DNA of 64,000 nt from Frateuria aurantia DSM 6220 (GCF_000242255.2 NC_017033.1:62001-126000); one strand, 5' to 3'; counted from the first letter of the stretch, positions 25,979 through 37,420 are shown. Numbers and translations: made by a program. The notes: generated by a model not told the origin, from the letters alone.

Positions 25979-28312
25979 ATGTCCAGTCATTGTCGGATGC
26001 CGATGCTAGCGGCCTGGCTGCTGACACTGCTGCTGGGCGCCTGGCTGTTGCTGGGACGGCTGCATACCAGTGGCGATCTGCGCGGTTTCATGCCGCCGGC
26101 GGTGACTCCGGCACAGCATATCGTGATGGATCAGTTGGGCGACGGGCCGGGGTCGAGACTGCTGATGCTGGCGATCAGCGGCGTGCCGGAGCATCGTGCC
26201 GCGGCGTTGAGCAAGGGGCTGGCTCGCCGGCTGGAGGCTGACCCGGCCTGCGCCAAGGTTATGAACGGCACTCCGGATCTGATGGCAACGGCAGGGAATC
26301 TGCTGCCCTACCGTTATCTGTTGCTGCCGGCGGAGCAAGGGGTGGACCGGCTGGCCGGGCCTGCCCTGCGCCGCCAGTTGGAGGATCGGGTCGACGAACT
26401 GGACTCGCCGGCCAGCAGTCTGATCGAGCCGTGGCTGGCTCGCGATCCGACGCTGGCGGTGGCGGCGCTTGCCGAGCGCTGGGCTCCCTCACGGAGTCCG
26501 TCGTCGGTGGACGGGGTCTGGATGTCCTCTCGACACGAGGCCTTGCTGGTGGTGCAGACCCGGGCGGGTGGCTTTGATCCGGCGGCTCAGCTGGCGCTGA
26601 TTACCGGCATTCGGCATGCCTTTGCCGGCTTGCCGGGTGCGGCAGAGGCCCATCTGGACATTTCAGGGCCAGGGTATTTCAGCGTGGTGGCCAGCCAGCA
26701 GACCCGGCATCAGGCCGACTGGATGGGCCTGTGCTCGGGCATCGGCTTTGCCTTGCTGCTGCTGCTGGCCTACCGACGCTGGAGTCCGCTGCTGCTGGCG
26801 GTGCTGCCGATGGCCAGCGGTGCGCTGGCTGGCCTGTGGGTGCTCAGCATCTGGTTTGAAAGCGTGCACGGCATCACTCTGGCTTTCGGCATCACCTTGC
26901 TGGGCGTGGCTCAGGAATATCCACTGCGCCTGCTCAGCCATCGTCGTCCGGGCGAGTCCGGCTGGCTGACCGTGCGCAGGATCTGGCCGCTGCTGCTGAC
27001 CGCCATCCTGTCGGCGGCCATCGCCTATACCGCGCTTTACGCCAGTCGGGTGCAGGGGTTGATGCAGCTGGCGGTCTTCACCGTGACGGCCCTGCTGGTG
27101 GCCGGGGCCTGCACGCGCTGGCTGTTGCCGGCGCTGTTGCCGCCGGTATCGCTGGATGCGGCATCGACGCCGGGTCTGGCGACGCTGCGTCGATGGCTGG
27201 ATCGTCTGCCCAGACCGCGCTGGCTGGCCGGGTTGATCGCCGGCGCCAGCTTGCTGGTGCTGGCGCTGGCACCCGGGCCATTCTGGCAGAATGATTTGTC
27301 GGCACTGACCCCGATCGCACCTGCCTTGCTGCAAAAGGATGCCTGGTTGCGGCATGAGCTGGGTGTGGCCGATGTGCGCTATCTGCTGGTCATTCCCGGA
27401 CCGGACGAACAGGAAGTGCTGCGCCGCTCGGAGGCGATGGAGGCGCCGTTGCAGGCACTGCAGGCCAAAGGGGGCCTGACAGGCCTGACCCTGCCTTCGT
27501 ATTACTTGCCCAGCGAGGCCAGCCAGCTACGCCGGCAGCAGGCGCTGCCGGATGCGCCCACCCTCTCGGCCAGCCTGCGGGTGGCGGTGCGGGATCTGCC
27601 CTTCAAACCAGGCCTGTTCCAGCCCTTTCTCGAGGACGTGGCCCGGGCCAGAACCTTGCCGCTGCTGGATGCGCAACGGATGGAAGGCTCTCCGCCGGGG
27701 CAGCCGCTGGCGGCTTTGCTGTTGCATTCGCATGGGCAATGGCTGGGGCTGGCCACGGTGGCCGGGGTGGATGATCCGCAGGCGGTCCGGCAGCAGCTGC
27801 AGAACCTGCCTGGCCGTCCGTATCTGCTGGATCTGAAAGCGACCACCGAATCCCTGGTCAGCTCTTATCGTCATCGCATGCTGCTGGCACTGGCGCTTGC
27901 CGGCGTGCTGCTGACCGTCACTGTCCTGGTGTCGTTGCGCAGCTGGCGACGGGCCAGGCAGATTCTGTGGCCGATGAGCCTGGCCACCTTGCTGGTGCTG
28001 GCCGTCGAGCGGGGTGCCGGCCTGCCGCTGTCACTGTTCCATTTGATTGCCCTGGTGCTGGCGGCCGGGCTGGGTCTGCATTACGCCCTGTTTTTCGAAC
28101 AGGACAGCGAGGATCCGGCGGAACGACTGCGGATTCTGCATGCCACCGTGGTCTGCGTGATCTCTGCCTTGCTGGTTTTCGGCCTGCTGGCGCTGTCCTC
28201 CATTCCCGTGCTGCGCGCTATCGGTCTGACCGTGGGCCTGGGCGTGGCTTTCCATTTCACCTTGTCGGCCTTGCTGGCGCCGCGCCGCAAGGGACTGGAG
28301 TCCGAGTCATGA
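25979..28312 (+). CDS. MMPL/RND-family exporter of the pigment cluster
   Basis: A 777-residue transporter with the MMPL layout: one N-terminal helix, a periplasmic loop, five to six helices, then the same again (second loop from about residue 440, helices from about 630). It is the pump commonly found in aryl-polyene/xanthomonadin clusters, taking the product to the outer membrane together with the LolA-like protein. ATG 25979 is preferred over GTG 25958. The stop overlaps the next start by 4 bases. Confidence 0.85.
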   Translation: MSSHCRMPMLAAWLLTLLLGAWLLLGRLHTSGDLRGFMPPAVTPAQHIVMDQLGDGPGSRLLMLAISGVPEHRAAALSKGLARRLEADPACAKVMNGTPDLMATAGNLLPYRYLLLPAEQGVDRLAGPALRRQLEDRVDELDSPASSLIEPWLARDPTLAVAALAERWAPSRSPSSVDGVWMSSRHEALLVVQTRAGGFDPAAQLALITGIRHAFAGLPGAAEAHLDISGPGYFSVVASQQTRHQADWMGLCSGIGFALLLLLAYRRWSPLLLAVLPMASGALAGLWVLSIWFESVHGITLAFGITLLGVAQEYPLRLLSHRRPGESGWLTVRRIWPLLLTAILSAAIAYTALYASRVQGLMQLAVFTVTALLVAGACTRWLLPALLPPVSLDAASTPGLATLRRWLDRLPRPRWLAGLIAGASLLVLALAPGPFWQNDLSALTPIAPALLQKDAWLRHELGVADVRYLLVIPGPDEQEVLRRSEAMEAPLQALQAKGGLTGLTLPSYYLPSEASQLRRQQALPDAPTLSASLRVAVRDLPFKPGLFQPFLEDVARARTLPLLDAQRMEGSPPGQPLAALLLHSHGQWLGLATVAGVDDPQAVRQQLQNLPGRPYLLDLKATTESLVSSYRHRMLLALALAGVLLTVTVLVSLRSWRRARQILWPMSLATLLVLAVERGAGLPLSLFHLIALVLAAGLGLHYALFFEQDSEDPAERLRILHATVVCVISALLVFGLLALSSIPVLRAIGLTVGLGVAFHFTLSALLAPRRKGLESES

Positions 28313-28752
28313 ACCATGCCGCCCGCGAAGACTGGGTCGATCTGATTCCCCATCGAGACAGGATGAGCCTGCTGGACGAGGTCGTTGCGTGGGACGAAGG
28401 TGCCATCCATGCCCGCAGCCGGACGCATCGCCAGAGTGACCATCCTCTGCGCAGTCCCGAAGGCTTGCATGCCGTTCATCTGATCGAATACGCGGCCCAG
28501 GCCACGGCCGTGCACGGCGCGCTGCTGGCACGGGCCGGAGGCGAGCCGCCCCTGGCTGCCGGCCGGCTGGTAAGCCTGCGTGACGTCGAAGTGGCGATGG
28601 AATGGACGGATAAGGTGGAAAGCCATCTGGACATCCATGCCGATCAGATCGCCGGAAGCCGTGAAGGTGCCCATTACCAGTTCAGGGTCGTGGCCGGCGG
28701 AATCATCCTTGTCGCGGGCCGGATGGCAGTCATGTACGGTCCGGCGGCCTGA
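28309..28752 (+). CDS. 3-hydroxyacyl-ACP dehydratase, ApeP-like
   Basis: A 147-residue hot-dog protein. LIPHRDRMSLLDEVVAW with His 15 matches the ApeP-type dehydratase signature, and AVHLIEYAAQATAVHGAL is the central helix of the fold. It is the second dehydratase of the cluster and the last gene of its plus-strand half. The stop faces the convergent glycosyltransferase gene 22 bases away, with a short TGAATCC / GGATTCA repeat between. Confidence 0.78.
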   Translation: MNHAAREDWVDLIPHRDRMSLLDEVVAWDEGAIHARSRTHRQSDHPLRSPEGLHAVHLIEYAAQATAVHGALLARAGGEPPLAAGRLVSLRDVEVAMEWTDKVESHLDIHADQIAGSREGAHYQFRVVAGGIILVAGRMAVMYGPAA

Positions 28753-28774
28753 ATCCGGAGGCCAGGGCGTGGAT

Positions 28775-29530
28775 TCAGACCTCGGTCGATCCATTCCAGA
28801 TGACCGGCTTGAGCCGACGTGACTTCAGATAGCTGCCGATGATGTCGCCATACTGCCGCAGCTGCATGGCGGTGGAGCGGGCGATTTTCAGTGCATCGCG
28901 GCCCGGGTGGAAGTGGCTGTCACGGAAGTCATGCTGATAGCGCGAGGCGATGGGGACCGCAATCACCTCCAGACCCAGTTCCCGGCAGGCCGCGATCAGA
29001 ATCGCCGACTCGAAGGCGAAGTCCTCGACCGGCAGGTCTTTCAGGGCCAGGGCCGGCTGCGGATACCAGCGCTGACCGCTCTGGGTGTCGATGACCCGAC
29101 GTGCGCAGACCCATGAAATCCCCCAGTCGGCCAGCCGGTTGGCGAGGCGACGGAGCAAAGGCTGCTGCTGCCGGTCCAGCAGGCGGGCACCGATCACCAG
29201 GGCCTGGGGCCAGGTCCGGGCGGCGGCATGGATCCTCGGAATATCCGAGGCCAGATGCTGGCCGTCGCCATCCATGGTGAGCACACCGGCATGCCCCTGG
29301 CGCAAGGCTTCGGCAAAACCGCTGCGCAGCGCTTCGCCCTTGCCCCGGCGTTCGGGATGGCGCAGCAGGGTGACGGGGTAGTCGGCGACGATGTCGGCGG
29401 TGCCGTCATCGGAACCGTCGTCGACGACAATGATGTCGGCATGGTGCTGCAGCACGGACTCGATGACGGCGGCAATGCGGAGCCGCTCGTTGAGGCAGGG
29501 AATCAGTACGCACCAGCGCTGGCCGTTCAT
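28775..29530 (-). CDS. Family 2 glycosyltransferase of the pigment cluster
   Basis: A 251-residue GT-A enzyme similar to dolichyl-phosphate-mannose synthase-type transferases: VLIPCLNER, VVDDGSDDGT and the metal-binding MDGDGQ at 86-91. Pigment clusters of Xanthomonas and aryl-polyene types contain a comparable enzyme, presumably adding a sugar to the polyene or its anchor. ATG 29530 overlaps the stop of the upstream ketosynthase-like gene by 4 bases, supporting this start over the one at 29548. Confidence 0.8.
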   Translation of the reverse strand: MNGQRWCVLIPCLNERLRIAAVIESVLQHHADIIVVDDGSDDGTADIVADYPVTLLRHPERRGKGEALRSGFAEALRQGHAGVLTMDGDGQHLASDIPRIHAAARTWPQALVIGARLLDRQQQPLLRRLANRLADWGISWVCARRVIDTQSGQRWYPQPALALKDLPVEDFAFESAILIAACRELGLEVIAVPIASRYQHDFRDSHFHPGRDALKIARSTAMQLRQYGDIIGSYLKSRRLKPVIWNGSTEV

Positions 29531-30296
29531 GGCTGGTCGCCGGGCCATGTCTGCAGCCGCAGGGCCTGACCGGGCGAAATGGCCAGCCGGGATTCGCCAC
29601 CTTGTTCCAGTCCAGCCAGCCAGGGCAGCAGCCCGGCCACTGGGTGCCCGGTCGTGTCGGGCCGGCCGGTGGTGGTGATCAGTTCGGCTTCCAGTCGAAG
29701 GTGGCTGCCGGCCGGATCGGGAGGGGCGATCACCAGGGCGCAGGCCATACCCGCGGTGTAGCCGCTGAGCCTCAGCAGGGGGCCGCTGCCGCGGGTTTCA
29801 CTGCAGACCCACAGTACCGGTTGCCGTTCGCACAAGGCCAGGGTGATGGCATCGAGCAGGCTGAGCCCGGGCCAGCGCGGCTCGGTGCTGATGGCCGAGG
29901 AGGTACCGACGGCACCGCTGGCGATGCCCCAATAGCCGGCCGGCGCATTGTGAACCGAGTTGTGGAACCGGGTCGGCGAGAGCGCGAAGGGGTCTTCGGC
30001 CAAGGTCCGGCACATGTAGTCGCTGATGGTCTGGTCGCCACGACAGGAGGCAAACACGCTCAACAGGCTGGCCGGATCGCGCCCGCTCATGCCGATGGCC
30101 TGTCCCGCGACCTCGACGGCCAGCAGTACGCCTTCCGGGGCCCGGCGCCGCTCGTTGGGCGAAAGCGCGGCAGCGGGCGGACGCGATGCATCTGAAGGGG
30201 GCGCCAGCGGCTGGCCGGCGGCGGTCTGCAGCTGTTCAAGGCCGCTGATGCCGGGTGCCCAGACGCCGATGCCCTCCAGCTGGAAATGCAGCTTGC

Positions 30297-30300
<4 letters not shown>
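29527..30300 (-). CDS. Ketosynthase-like (chain-length-factor-type) protein
   Basis: A 257-residue protein resembling the short ketoacyl-synthase-like family (PF13723 type) found beside ketosynthases in aryl-polyene clusters. FASCRGDQ and TRFHNSVHNAPAGYW are family landmarks. It lacks the Cys-His-His triad of an active condensing enzyme, so it probably pairs with the neighbouring ketosynthase to set chain length. It overlaps both neighbours by 4 bases. Confidence 0.75.
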
Positions 30301-32544
<2,244 letters not shown>

Positions 32545-32551
32545 GTCGTCA

Positions 32552-32577
32552 GCCGGGGCGGAGGCCTTCGCCCCGGC
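32552..32577. terminator. Hairpin between convergent genes
   Basis: Arms GCCGGGGCG / CGCCCCGGC (9 base pairs) with an 8-base loop, between hemF and the beta-helix lipoprotein gene. No T run. Confidence 0.55.
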
Positions 32578-32586
32578 GCTGCAGGC

Positions 32587-33279
32587 TCAGGGACTGTCGC
32601 CGTCGAACGCCTGGGGGCTGGCCCCCTGGATCGGGCCGATCGTGGCCTGACGGCTGACATGCAGCTCCACCGGCCGGTCGAAGCGCAGCGGGCCCTGCAC
32701 CACGGCATGGGGGCCGATGATGACGACGGGAGGGCGGGGCGCCTTCAGTTGCAGCCAGTGCCCGTGAATCGGCTCCACATGCAGACCGCCCCGGACTCGC
32801 GAGTCGGCTCCGACGGTGATATCGCCGTTGGCGGTATCCACAACCCCGCCCACCTGGGCCGCGTCCAGAGTGATGGCTCCATTGACATTGCCGAGCCCGC
32901 CGGTGACGACGGCCTGTCTGCCCAATTGGATGGCGCCGTTGACGGTCTCGACCGATCGGTCGACGCGAGCCCGGCTGTCCAGACTTATATCGCCATTGAC
33001 TGTGACCAGGGCGCCGGCGTGCGCGTCAGCGCCCAGCTGGATGGCGCCATTGACCGTCCGGACTGATGCTGCGCTGGCTTGCGGCTCCAGCGTGATGCTG
33101 CCATTGATGGTCTCGGCATCCATGGCCGCGCGGCCGGCGGGGATCGTGATGCTGCCGTTGATATGGCTGGTGGCGCGGCCGGCACCATGATCAACGCTGT
33201 CGACTTCGCTGGTACAGGCGGTGTTGATCAGGCAGAAAGCCGCGGCTACAGCCAGTCGGGGCAGTGCAGGCAGATGCAT
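32587..33279 (-). CDS. Exported beta-helix repeat protein, probable lipoprotein
   Basis: A 230-residue protein with a signal segment ending in INTACTS, an imperfect lipobox. The body is seven tandem repeats of 18-19 residues, each starting with a variant of TVNGAIQL (INGSITI, INGSITL, VNGAIQL, VNGDISL, VNGAIQL, VNGAITL, ANGDITV). This spacing predicts a regular beta-solenoid, as in bactofilins or DUF4097-type proteins. Function unknown. Convergent with hemF. Confidence 0.65.
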   Translation of the reverse strand: MHLPALPRLAVAAAFCLINTACTSEVDSVDHGAGRATSHINGSITIPAGRAAMDAETINGSITLEPQASAASVRTVNGAIQLGADAHAGALVTVNGDISLDSRARVDRSVETVNGAIQLGRQAVVTGGLGNVNGAITLDAAQVGGVVDTANGDITVGADSRVRGGLHVEPIHGHWLQLKAPRPPVVIIGPHAVVQGPLRFDRPVELHVSRQATIGPIQGASPQAFDGDSP

Positions 33280-33349
33280 GGAGAGGATTCCCTAAGCCAA
33301 GGTGAGCAGGAGCGCAACAAGCCTTGGATGCGGATGGAGGTCCGTTGGT

Positions 33350-34276
33350 TTACAGGCGCGTGAGGGCGCCCGACGGGATCGGCATCCGGATTTGCAGAAA
33401 CTGGCGGATGGCCTGCTGCATAGGCACTTGCAGTGCCAGTCGGTCAAAACCGGGCGGGTCCTGGGCGGGGGCGAAGCCGGGGCGGTCCAGCGCGGCGGGG
33501 AAGGGGCTGAGGAACGAGAAATGGCCGGCACCGGGGATGATCTGCAGCCGGGTCTGGCCCGGTGCGGTGGCCTGCTGCACCAGTTCGGCCTCGGCCGGCG
33601 GGGTCAGGACATCCAGTTCGGCCGCCCAGATCAGGATGGGTTGATCCAGCGCATCCAAGGCGCCGGGTGCCGCAAAGCGGGCAGCGGCCGGGGCCAGCAG
33701 GACCAGTTGCCGAATCCTCGGATCGGCCTGAACCGGGACCGGCCGGCAGCGACCCTCCGGTGTCTCGTGCGGCCCGGCGATCGGTTGGCCGCCGGCGGCG
33801 GCCAAGGCGGTGTAGCCACCCAGTGAATGCCCGATCACGGCGACCTCTTCGGCCGCCGCACAGATCGTCAATGGCGGATGGGCCCGCACGGCATCCAGCA
33901 CCCGGCTGAGCTGGCGTGGACGATTGACCAGATTGTCCAGGGTGCCGGCCAGCCGGTTGTCGCCTACGCAGTTGCCGCAGTGTTCGGGCAGTATGACCAG
34001 ATGGCCGTGACGGGCCAGATCGATCGCCAGATCCCGATGGGTCCAGGGCGTGCCGCCATTGCCATGGCTGATCACTACCTGCGGCAGAACCGCTTGCGGG
34101 GGCGGCGCCTGCATGGACAGCAGCGGCTGGTAATGACCGAATCGCTGTGGTGATGCCGGGACTTCGGTGGGGTACAGCACATGACAGCGGATCGGCCCAG
34201 GCCCGGACGGATCTTCCACCGTCAGCGACAGGCCGCCGGCCGCCGCCGCGATCACGTGCCGGCGCCTTGCCGCCAT
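33350..34276 (-). CDS. Alpha/beta hydrolase (dienelactone-hydrolase-like)
   Basis: A 308-residue esterase-type hydrolase. The nucleophile Ser 151 sits in GHSLGG, an oxyanion-hole motif SHGNGG precedes it, and late Asp (WAAELDVL) and His (PGAGHFSF) complete a likely triad. Two extra Cys (HCGNC) are odd but not diagnostic. It overlaps the ArsR gene by 25 bases, so both are one transcript. No signal peptide is visible. Confidence 0.72.
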   Translation of the reverse strand: MAARRRHVIAAAAGGLSLTVEDPSGPGPIRCHVLYPTEVPASPQRFGHYQPLLSMQAPPPQAVLPQVVISHGNGGTPWTHRDLAIDLARHGHLVILPEHCGNCVGDNRLAGTLDNLVNRPRQLSRVLDAVRAHPPLTICAAAEEVAVIGHSLGGYTALAAAGGQPIAGPHETPEGRCRPVPVQADPRIRQLVLLAPAAARFAAPGALDALDQPILIWAAELDVLTPPAEAELVQQATAPGQTRLQIIPGAGHFSFLSPFPAALDRPGFAPAQDPPGFDRLALQVPMQQAIRQFLQIRMPIPSGALTRL

Positions 34277-34596
34277 TGCTGCTGGTAGGCCCCGATGATG
34301 GCAAGCAGCAGGCCGGGGAAGCGCTGTTCGACGTCCTGGCAGCGACTGCTGTTGTGCACTTCCACGCCCCGGCGTTCGCTGCGGACCAGACCCGCTTCGC
34401 GCAGCACCCGGAAGTGCTGGGACAGGGTGGACTTGGGAATGTTGCGATCCATCAGCTGCAGAAACTGGCAGCAGGGCGAGGCCTGGCCGGCAGCCGCCAG
34501 CGAAGCGAAGATCGCGGCCCGCACCGGGTCGGCCAGCGCATGCAGAATGCCTTGGGCGGTGATGTCTTCGGCGGGGGGATGAACCAGCGGACGCAT
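34252..34596 (-). CDS. ArsR-family transcriptional regulator
   Basis: A 114-residue winged-helix protein: GILHALADPVRAAIFASL, then the recognition region KSTLSQHFRVLREAGLVRSERRG. It has no obvious metal-binding CxC in the recognition helix; a CC pair (SPCCQ) lies just before it and could be redox-sensitive. The open frame runs on to 34761, but ATG 34596 is where similarity begins. It is divergent from an SDR gene and overlaps the hydrolase gene. Confidence 0.8.
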   Translation of the reverse strand: MRPLVHPPAEDITAQGILHALADPVRAAIFASLAAAGQASPCCQFLQLMDRNIPKSTLSQHFRVLREAGLVRSERRGVEVHNSSRCQDVEQRFPGLLLAIIGAYQQQWRQGAGT

Positions 34597-34630
34597 GGAT
34601 GCGAGTTTACCAGTCTTGACATCAGTTTTA

Positions 34631-34659
34631 TTGTTCGTAAATATTGAACTATTGAACAA
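34631..34659. promoter_or_regulatory. Candidate ArsR operator
   Basis: In the AT-rich divergent gap, TTGTTC (34631-34636) and GAACAA (34654-34659) form a dyad, and TATTGAAC occurs twice in tandem (34642-34649, 34650-34657). Position between arsR and the SDR gene fits autoregulation. Confidence 0.45.
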
Positions 34660-34690
34660 GGTTTTTCTTCCCAAGCCGAGGATGCAGGTC

Positions 34691-35437
34691 ATGAGCAAGC
34701 TGCAACACAAAGTCGCCCTGGTCACCGGGGCATCCAAGGGCATCGGTGCCGGCATTGCCAAGGCATTGGCCGCCGAGGGCGCGGCGGTGGTGGTGAATTA
34801 TGCCTCCAGTCAGGCGGGGGCCGACCAGGTCGTGGCCCAGATCAAGGCCGCCGGCGGTCAGGCTGTGGCGGTGCGCGGCAACGTGGCCAAGGCCGAGGAT
34901 GCCAAGGCCATCGTACAGGCGGCCATCGATGCTTATGGCCGGCTGGACATTCTGGTCAACAATTCCGGCGTCTACGAGTTCCAGCCGCTGGAAGGGATCA
35001 CCCCGGAGCACTTCCACCACCAGTTCGACATCAACGTGCTGGGTCTGCTGCTGGTGACTCAGGCGGCTTCGCCGCATCTGCAGGCCGGTGGCAGCGTCAT
35101 CAACATCGGTTCGGTAGTGACCCGGCTGACGCCGCCGGGCAGTGCCGTCTATTCCGCGACCAAGGCCGCCGTGGACGCAGTGACCGGCGCGCTGGCCGCC
35201 GAGCTGGGCCCGCGCCAGATCCGGGTCAATGCCCTGAATCCGGGGCTGGTCCAGACCGAAGGCACCACCACGGCCGGGATCATCGGCAGCGAAATGGAGA
35301 ACCAGATCGCGACGCAGTCGCCGCTGGGCCGGATCGGCCAGCCGCAGGACATCGCCGCCATTGCCGTGTTTCTGGCCTCGGATGATGCCGGCTGGCTGAC
35401 CGGCGAGCGGCTGTTCGCCGCCGGCGGCGTGCACTGA
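34691..35437 (+). CDS. Short-chain dehydrogenase/reductase
   Basis: A 248-residue classical SDR. The NAD(P)-binding TGASKGIG is at 13-20, the catalytic Ser 141, Tyr 154 and Lys 158 (YSATK) are present, and the C-terminus ends SDDAGWLTGERLFAAGG as in FabG/glucose-dehydrogenase-like members. Substrate unknown. It is divergent from the ArsR regulator, which probably represses it. Confidence 0.85.
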   Translation: MSKLQHKVALVTGASKGIGAGIAKALAAEGAAVVVNYASSQAGADQVVAQIKAAGGQAVAVRGNVAKAEDAKAIVQAAIDAYGRLDILVNNSGVYEFQPLEGITPEHFHHQFDINVLGLLLVTQAASPHLQAGGSVINIGSVVTRLTPPGSAVYSATKAAVDAVTGALAAELGPRQIRVNALNPGLVQTEGTTTAGIIGSEMENQIATQSPLGRIGQPQDIAAIAVFLASDDAGWLTGERLFAAGGVH

Positions 35438-35454
35438 TCCTGCGCTGATTGACG

Positions 35455-35525
35455 CGACGGGCGGCGGACTGCGACCATCCCGGTACTCAGAGGCCGGTTT
35501 GCGGACCGGCGCCGCCGTCCCGTCG
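35455..35525 (+). promoter_or_regulatory. Long imperfect stem-loop upstream of gpmA
   Basis: CGACGGGCGGCGG (35455-35467) pairs with CCGCCGTCCCGTCG (35512-35525) with one bulged base, and an inner GCCGGT / ACCGGC hairpin (35493-35510) sits in the loop. It may end the SDR transcript or fold in the gpmA leader. Confidence 0.35.
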
Positions 35526-35548
35526 TTTCATCCAGAGAGCCGCCGTCC

Positions 35549-36295
35549 ATGCACAAGCTAGTCCTGATCCGCCACGGCCAGTCGCAGTGGAATCTTGAAA
35601 ACCGCTTCAGTGGCTGGGCCGATATCGACCTGACCGAGCAAGGCGTCGCCGAGGCCAGGGAGGCTGGACAACTGCTGAAGCAGGCCGGTTTCAGTTTCGA
35701 TCTGGCCCATACCTCGCGACTGACCCGGGCCGTGCGCACCTTGTGGCATGTGCAGGACGAAATGGATGCGATGTGGATTCCGGTCGTCACCGACTGGCGC
35801 TTGAACGAACGCCACTACGGCGGCCTTACCGGCCTCAACAAGGCCGAGACGGCGGCCAGGTTCGGTGACGAGCAGGTCAAGATCTGGCGGCGCAGCTATG
35901 ACACGCCGCCGCCGCCCCAGGACCGTGCGGAGAATCCCGCCGTTGGTGATCCGCGCTACGCCGATCTGGCACCGGAACAGATTCCCGATACCGAGTGCCT
36001 GAAAGACACCGTCGAGCGCGTGCTGCCGTACTGGCACGAAAGCCTGGCGCCGGCGATCAAGGCCGGCCGCAAGGTGGTGGTCGCGGCCCACGGCAATTCG
36101 CTGCGGGCCCTGGTGAAGTATCTGGACAACATCTCCGACGAGGATATCGTCGAGCTGAACATTCCCAACGGCGTGCCTCTGGTCTACGAATTCGATGACG
36201 AACTCAGACCCTTGCGCCACTACTATCTGGGGGATGCCGAGGCGATCGCGGCCAAGCTGGCGGCCGTGGCCAACCAAGGCAAGGCCAAGGCCTGA
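35549..36295 (+). CDS. gpmA: 2,3-bisphosphoglycerate-dependent phosphoglycerate mutase
   Basis: A 248-residue histidine-phosphatase-superfamily enzyme interconverting 3- and 2-phosphoglycerate. The phospho-acceptor His lies in [23 protein letters not shown] is the substrate loop, and [10 protein letters not shown] holds the second catalytic His. Normal length for GpmA. It serves the lower glycolytic path fed by the Entner-Doudoroff aldolase. Confidence 0.96.
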   Translation: MHKLVLIRHGQSQWNLENRFSGWADIDLTEQGVAEAREAGQLLKQAGFSFDLAHTSRLTRAVRTLWHVQDEMDAMWIPVVTDWRLNERHYGGLTGLNKAETAARFGDEQVKIWRRSYDTPPPPQDRAENPAVGDPRYADLAPEQIPDTECLKDTVERVLPYWHESLAPAIKAGRKVVVAAHGNSLRALVKYLDNISDEDIVELNIPNGVPLVYEFDDELRPLRHYYLGDAEAIAAKLAAVANQGKAKA

Positions 36296-36410
36296 TCCGC
36301 CCCGCGGAGCCGGTCCGCCTGCGATGATCGCCTGATCCGTGCGCTGACGGGGCTGCCGCCATCCACTGGCTGGGCCTATACTGCCGACGGGGACAGCCTT
36401 TGGAAGCATC

Positions 36411-36941
36411 ATGCCACAGCAACAACATCTGATCGGGGCGGCAGCAGCCGTCATCATTGTTGTCTTCGTGCTGTACCGCCGGCTGCGCACCCATTTCGGG
36501 AGACAGCCGATCCGACTGGGGCGGATGCGGATCCGCATCGTGATCATGAGCTGCATCGCGGCACTGCTCGCGGTCAACAGCATCAGCATGCCGCGCTTGC
36601 TGGAAGGTCTGCTGGCAGGTCTCATCGGCGGGGGCCTGCTGGCCGTCGCCGGTCTGCGCCTGACGCGCTATCAACGCAGCGAGGGAGTGACGTATTACAC
36701 CCCCAATCCATGGATCGGAGGCGCGCTGAGCCTGCTGCTGGTCGGACGACTGGTCTGGCGTTTCATGATTGCCGTGCCGGCCGCCGTGCACCATGTGACG
36801 CCGGCGCATGGGCCGGTGCTGGGCAACAGTCCACTGACGTTGGCGGTGCTCGGGCTGACACTCGGTTATCATGCGGTCTACTATTTCGGAATCATTCGCC
36901 GATCCGGGCAGATCCTGTCCCTGGGGCCCGAGCCGATCTGA
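36411..36941 (+). CDS. Four-helix membrane protein, CcdC/DUF1453-like
   Basis: A 176-residue integral membrane protein with about four helices (near residues 8-22, 44-82, 102-122 and 142-164). FVLYRRLRTHFGRQPI and the helix spacing resemble CcdC-type proteins; that assignment is tentative and the function is unknown. GGAAG stands 7 bases before the ATG. Confidence 0.55.
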   Translation: MPQQQHLIGAAAAVIIVVFVLYRRLRTHFGRQPIRLGRMRIRIVIMSCIAALLAVNSISMPRLLEGLLAGLIGGGLLAVAGLRLTRYQRSEGVTYYTPNPWIGGALSLLLVGRLVWRFMIAVPAAVHHVTPAHGPVLGNSPLTLAVLGLTLGYHAVYYFGIIRRSGQILSLGPEPI

Positions 36942-37069
36942 GTCTCCGTCACCCGGTCGGATCCGGTCCGGGCCCAGACTCGGACGGGTCGGATCCGCGT
37001 GGGATTGCGAGCGTTCGGATTGACCCGGTTTACAGACTCGTCACCCGCGAGTCGGGAGTATCGACCAAG

Positions 37070-37333
37070 ATGGATAGACAGAATATCGACCAGCTCGTCC
37101 AGCGCCTGGCAGGCCTGGTGCCTACCGGTCTGGCTGACGTGCAGAAGGACCTGAAGGAGAATTTCCACGATGTGTTGGCGCAAGGACTGCGCCGGCTCGA
37201 CCTGGTCACTCGCGACGAATTCGAGGTGCAGCAGCAGGTGCTGGCCCGGACCCGGTCCAAGCTGGATGCGCTGGAAAAGCAGCTGGCCGAGCTCGAAGCC
37301 GGGCTGTCCGCTCGCGGCGGCAGCGAGGCCTGA
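37070..37333 (+). CDS. ubiK: Ubiquinone biosynthesis accessory factor UbiK
   Basis: An 87-residue BMFP-domain protein (YqiC): LADVQKDLKENFHDVLAQGLRRLDLVTRDEFEVQQQVL followed by a C-terminal coiled coil (LDALEKQLAELEAGL). UbiK helps the UbiJ-containing complex that assembles ubiquinone. The frame is open upstream, but ATG 37070 begins the known domain. It is next to comM, as in many gammaproteobacteria. Confidence 0.85.
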   Translation: MDRQNIDQLVQRLAGLVPTGLADVQKDLKENFHDVLAQGLRRLDLVTRDEFEVQQQVLARTRSKLDALEKQLAELEAGLSARGGSEA

Positions 37334-37420
37334 TTCCGGTCGGGGTGGCTGCACCCCGCTGCATCCGGCGGACAGGGCCGGGCTTGGTCTGACCGGCAGC
37401 CAGGATGGTGGACCGGGCCG

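Noticed and set aside
33444-34304. 286-codon minus-strand frame overlapping the alpha/beta hydrolase
   Set aside because: Out of frame with the hydrolase, whose GHSLGG and triad motifs decide the frame.
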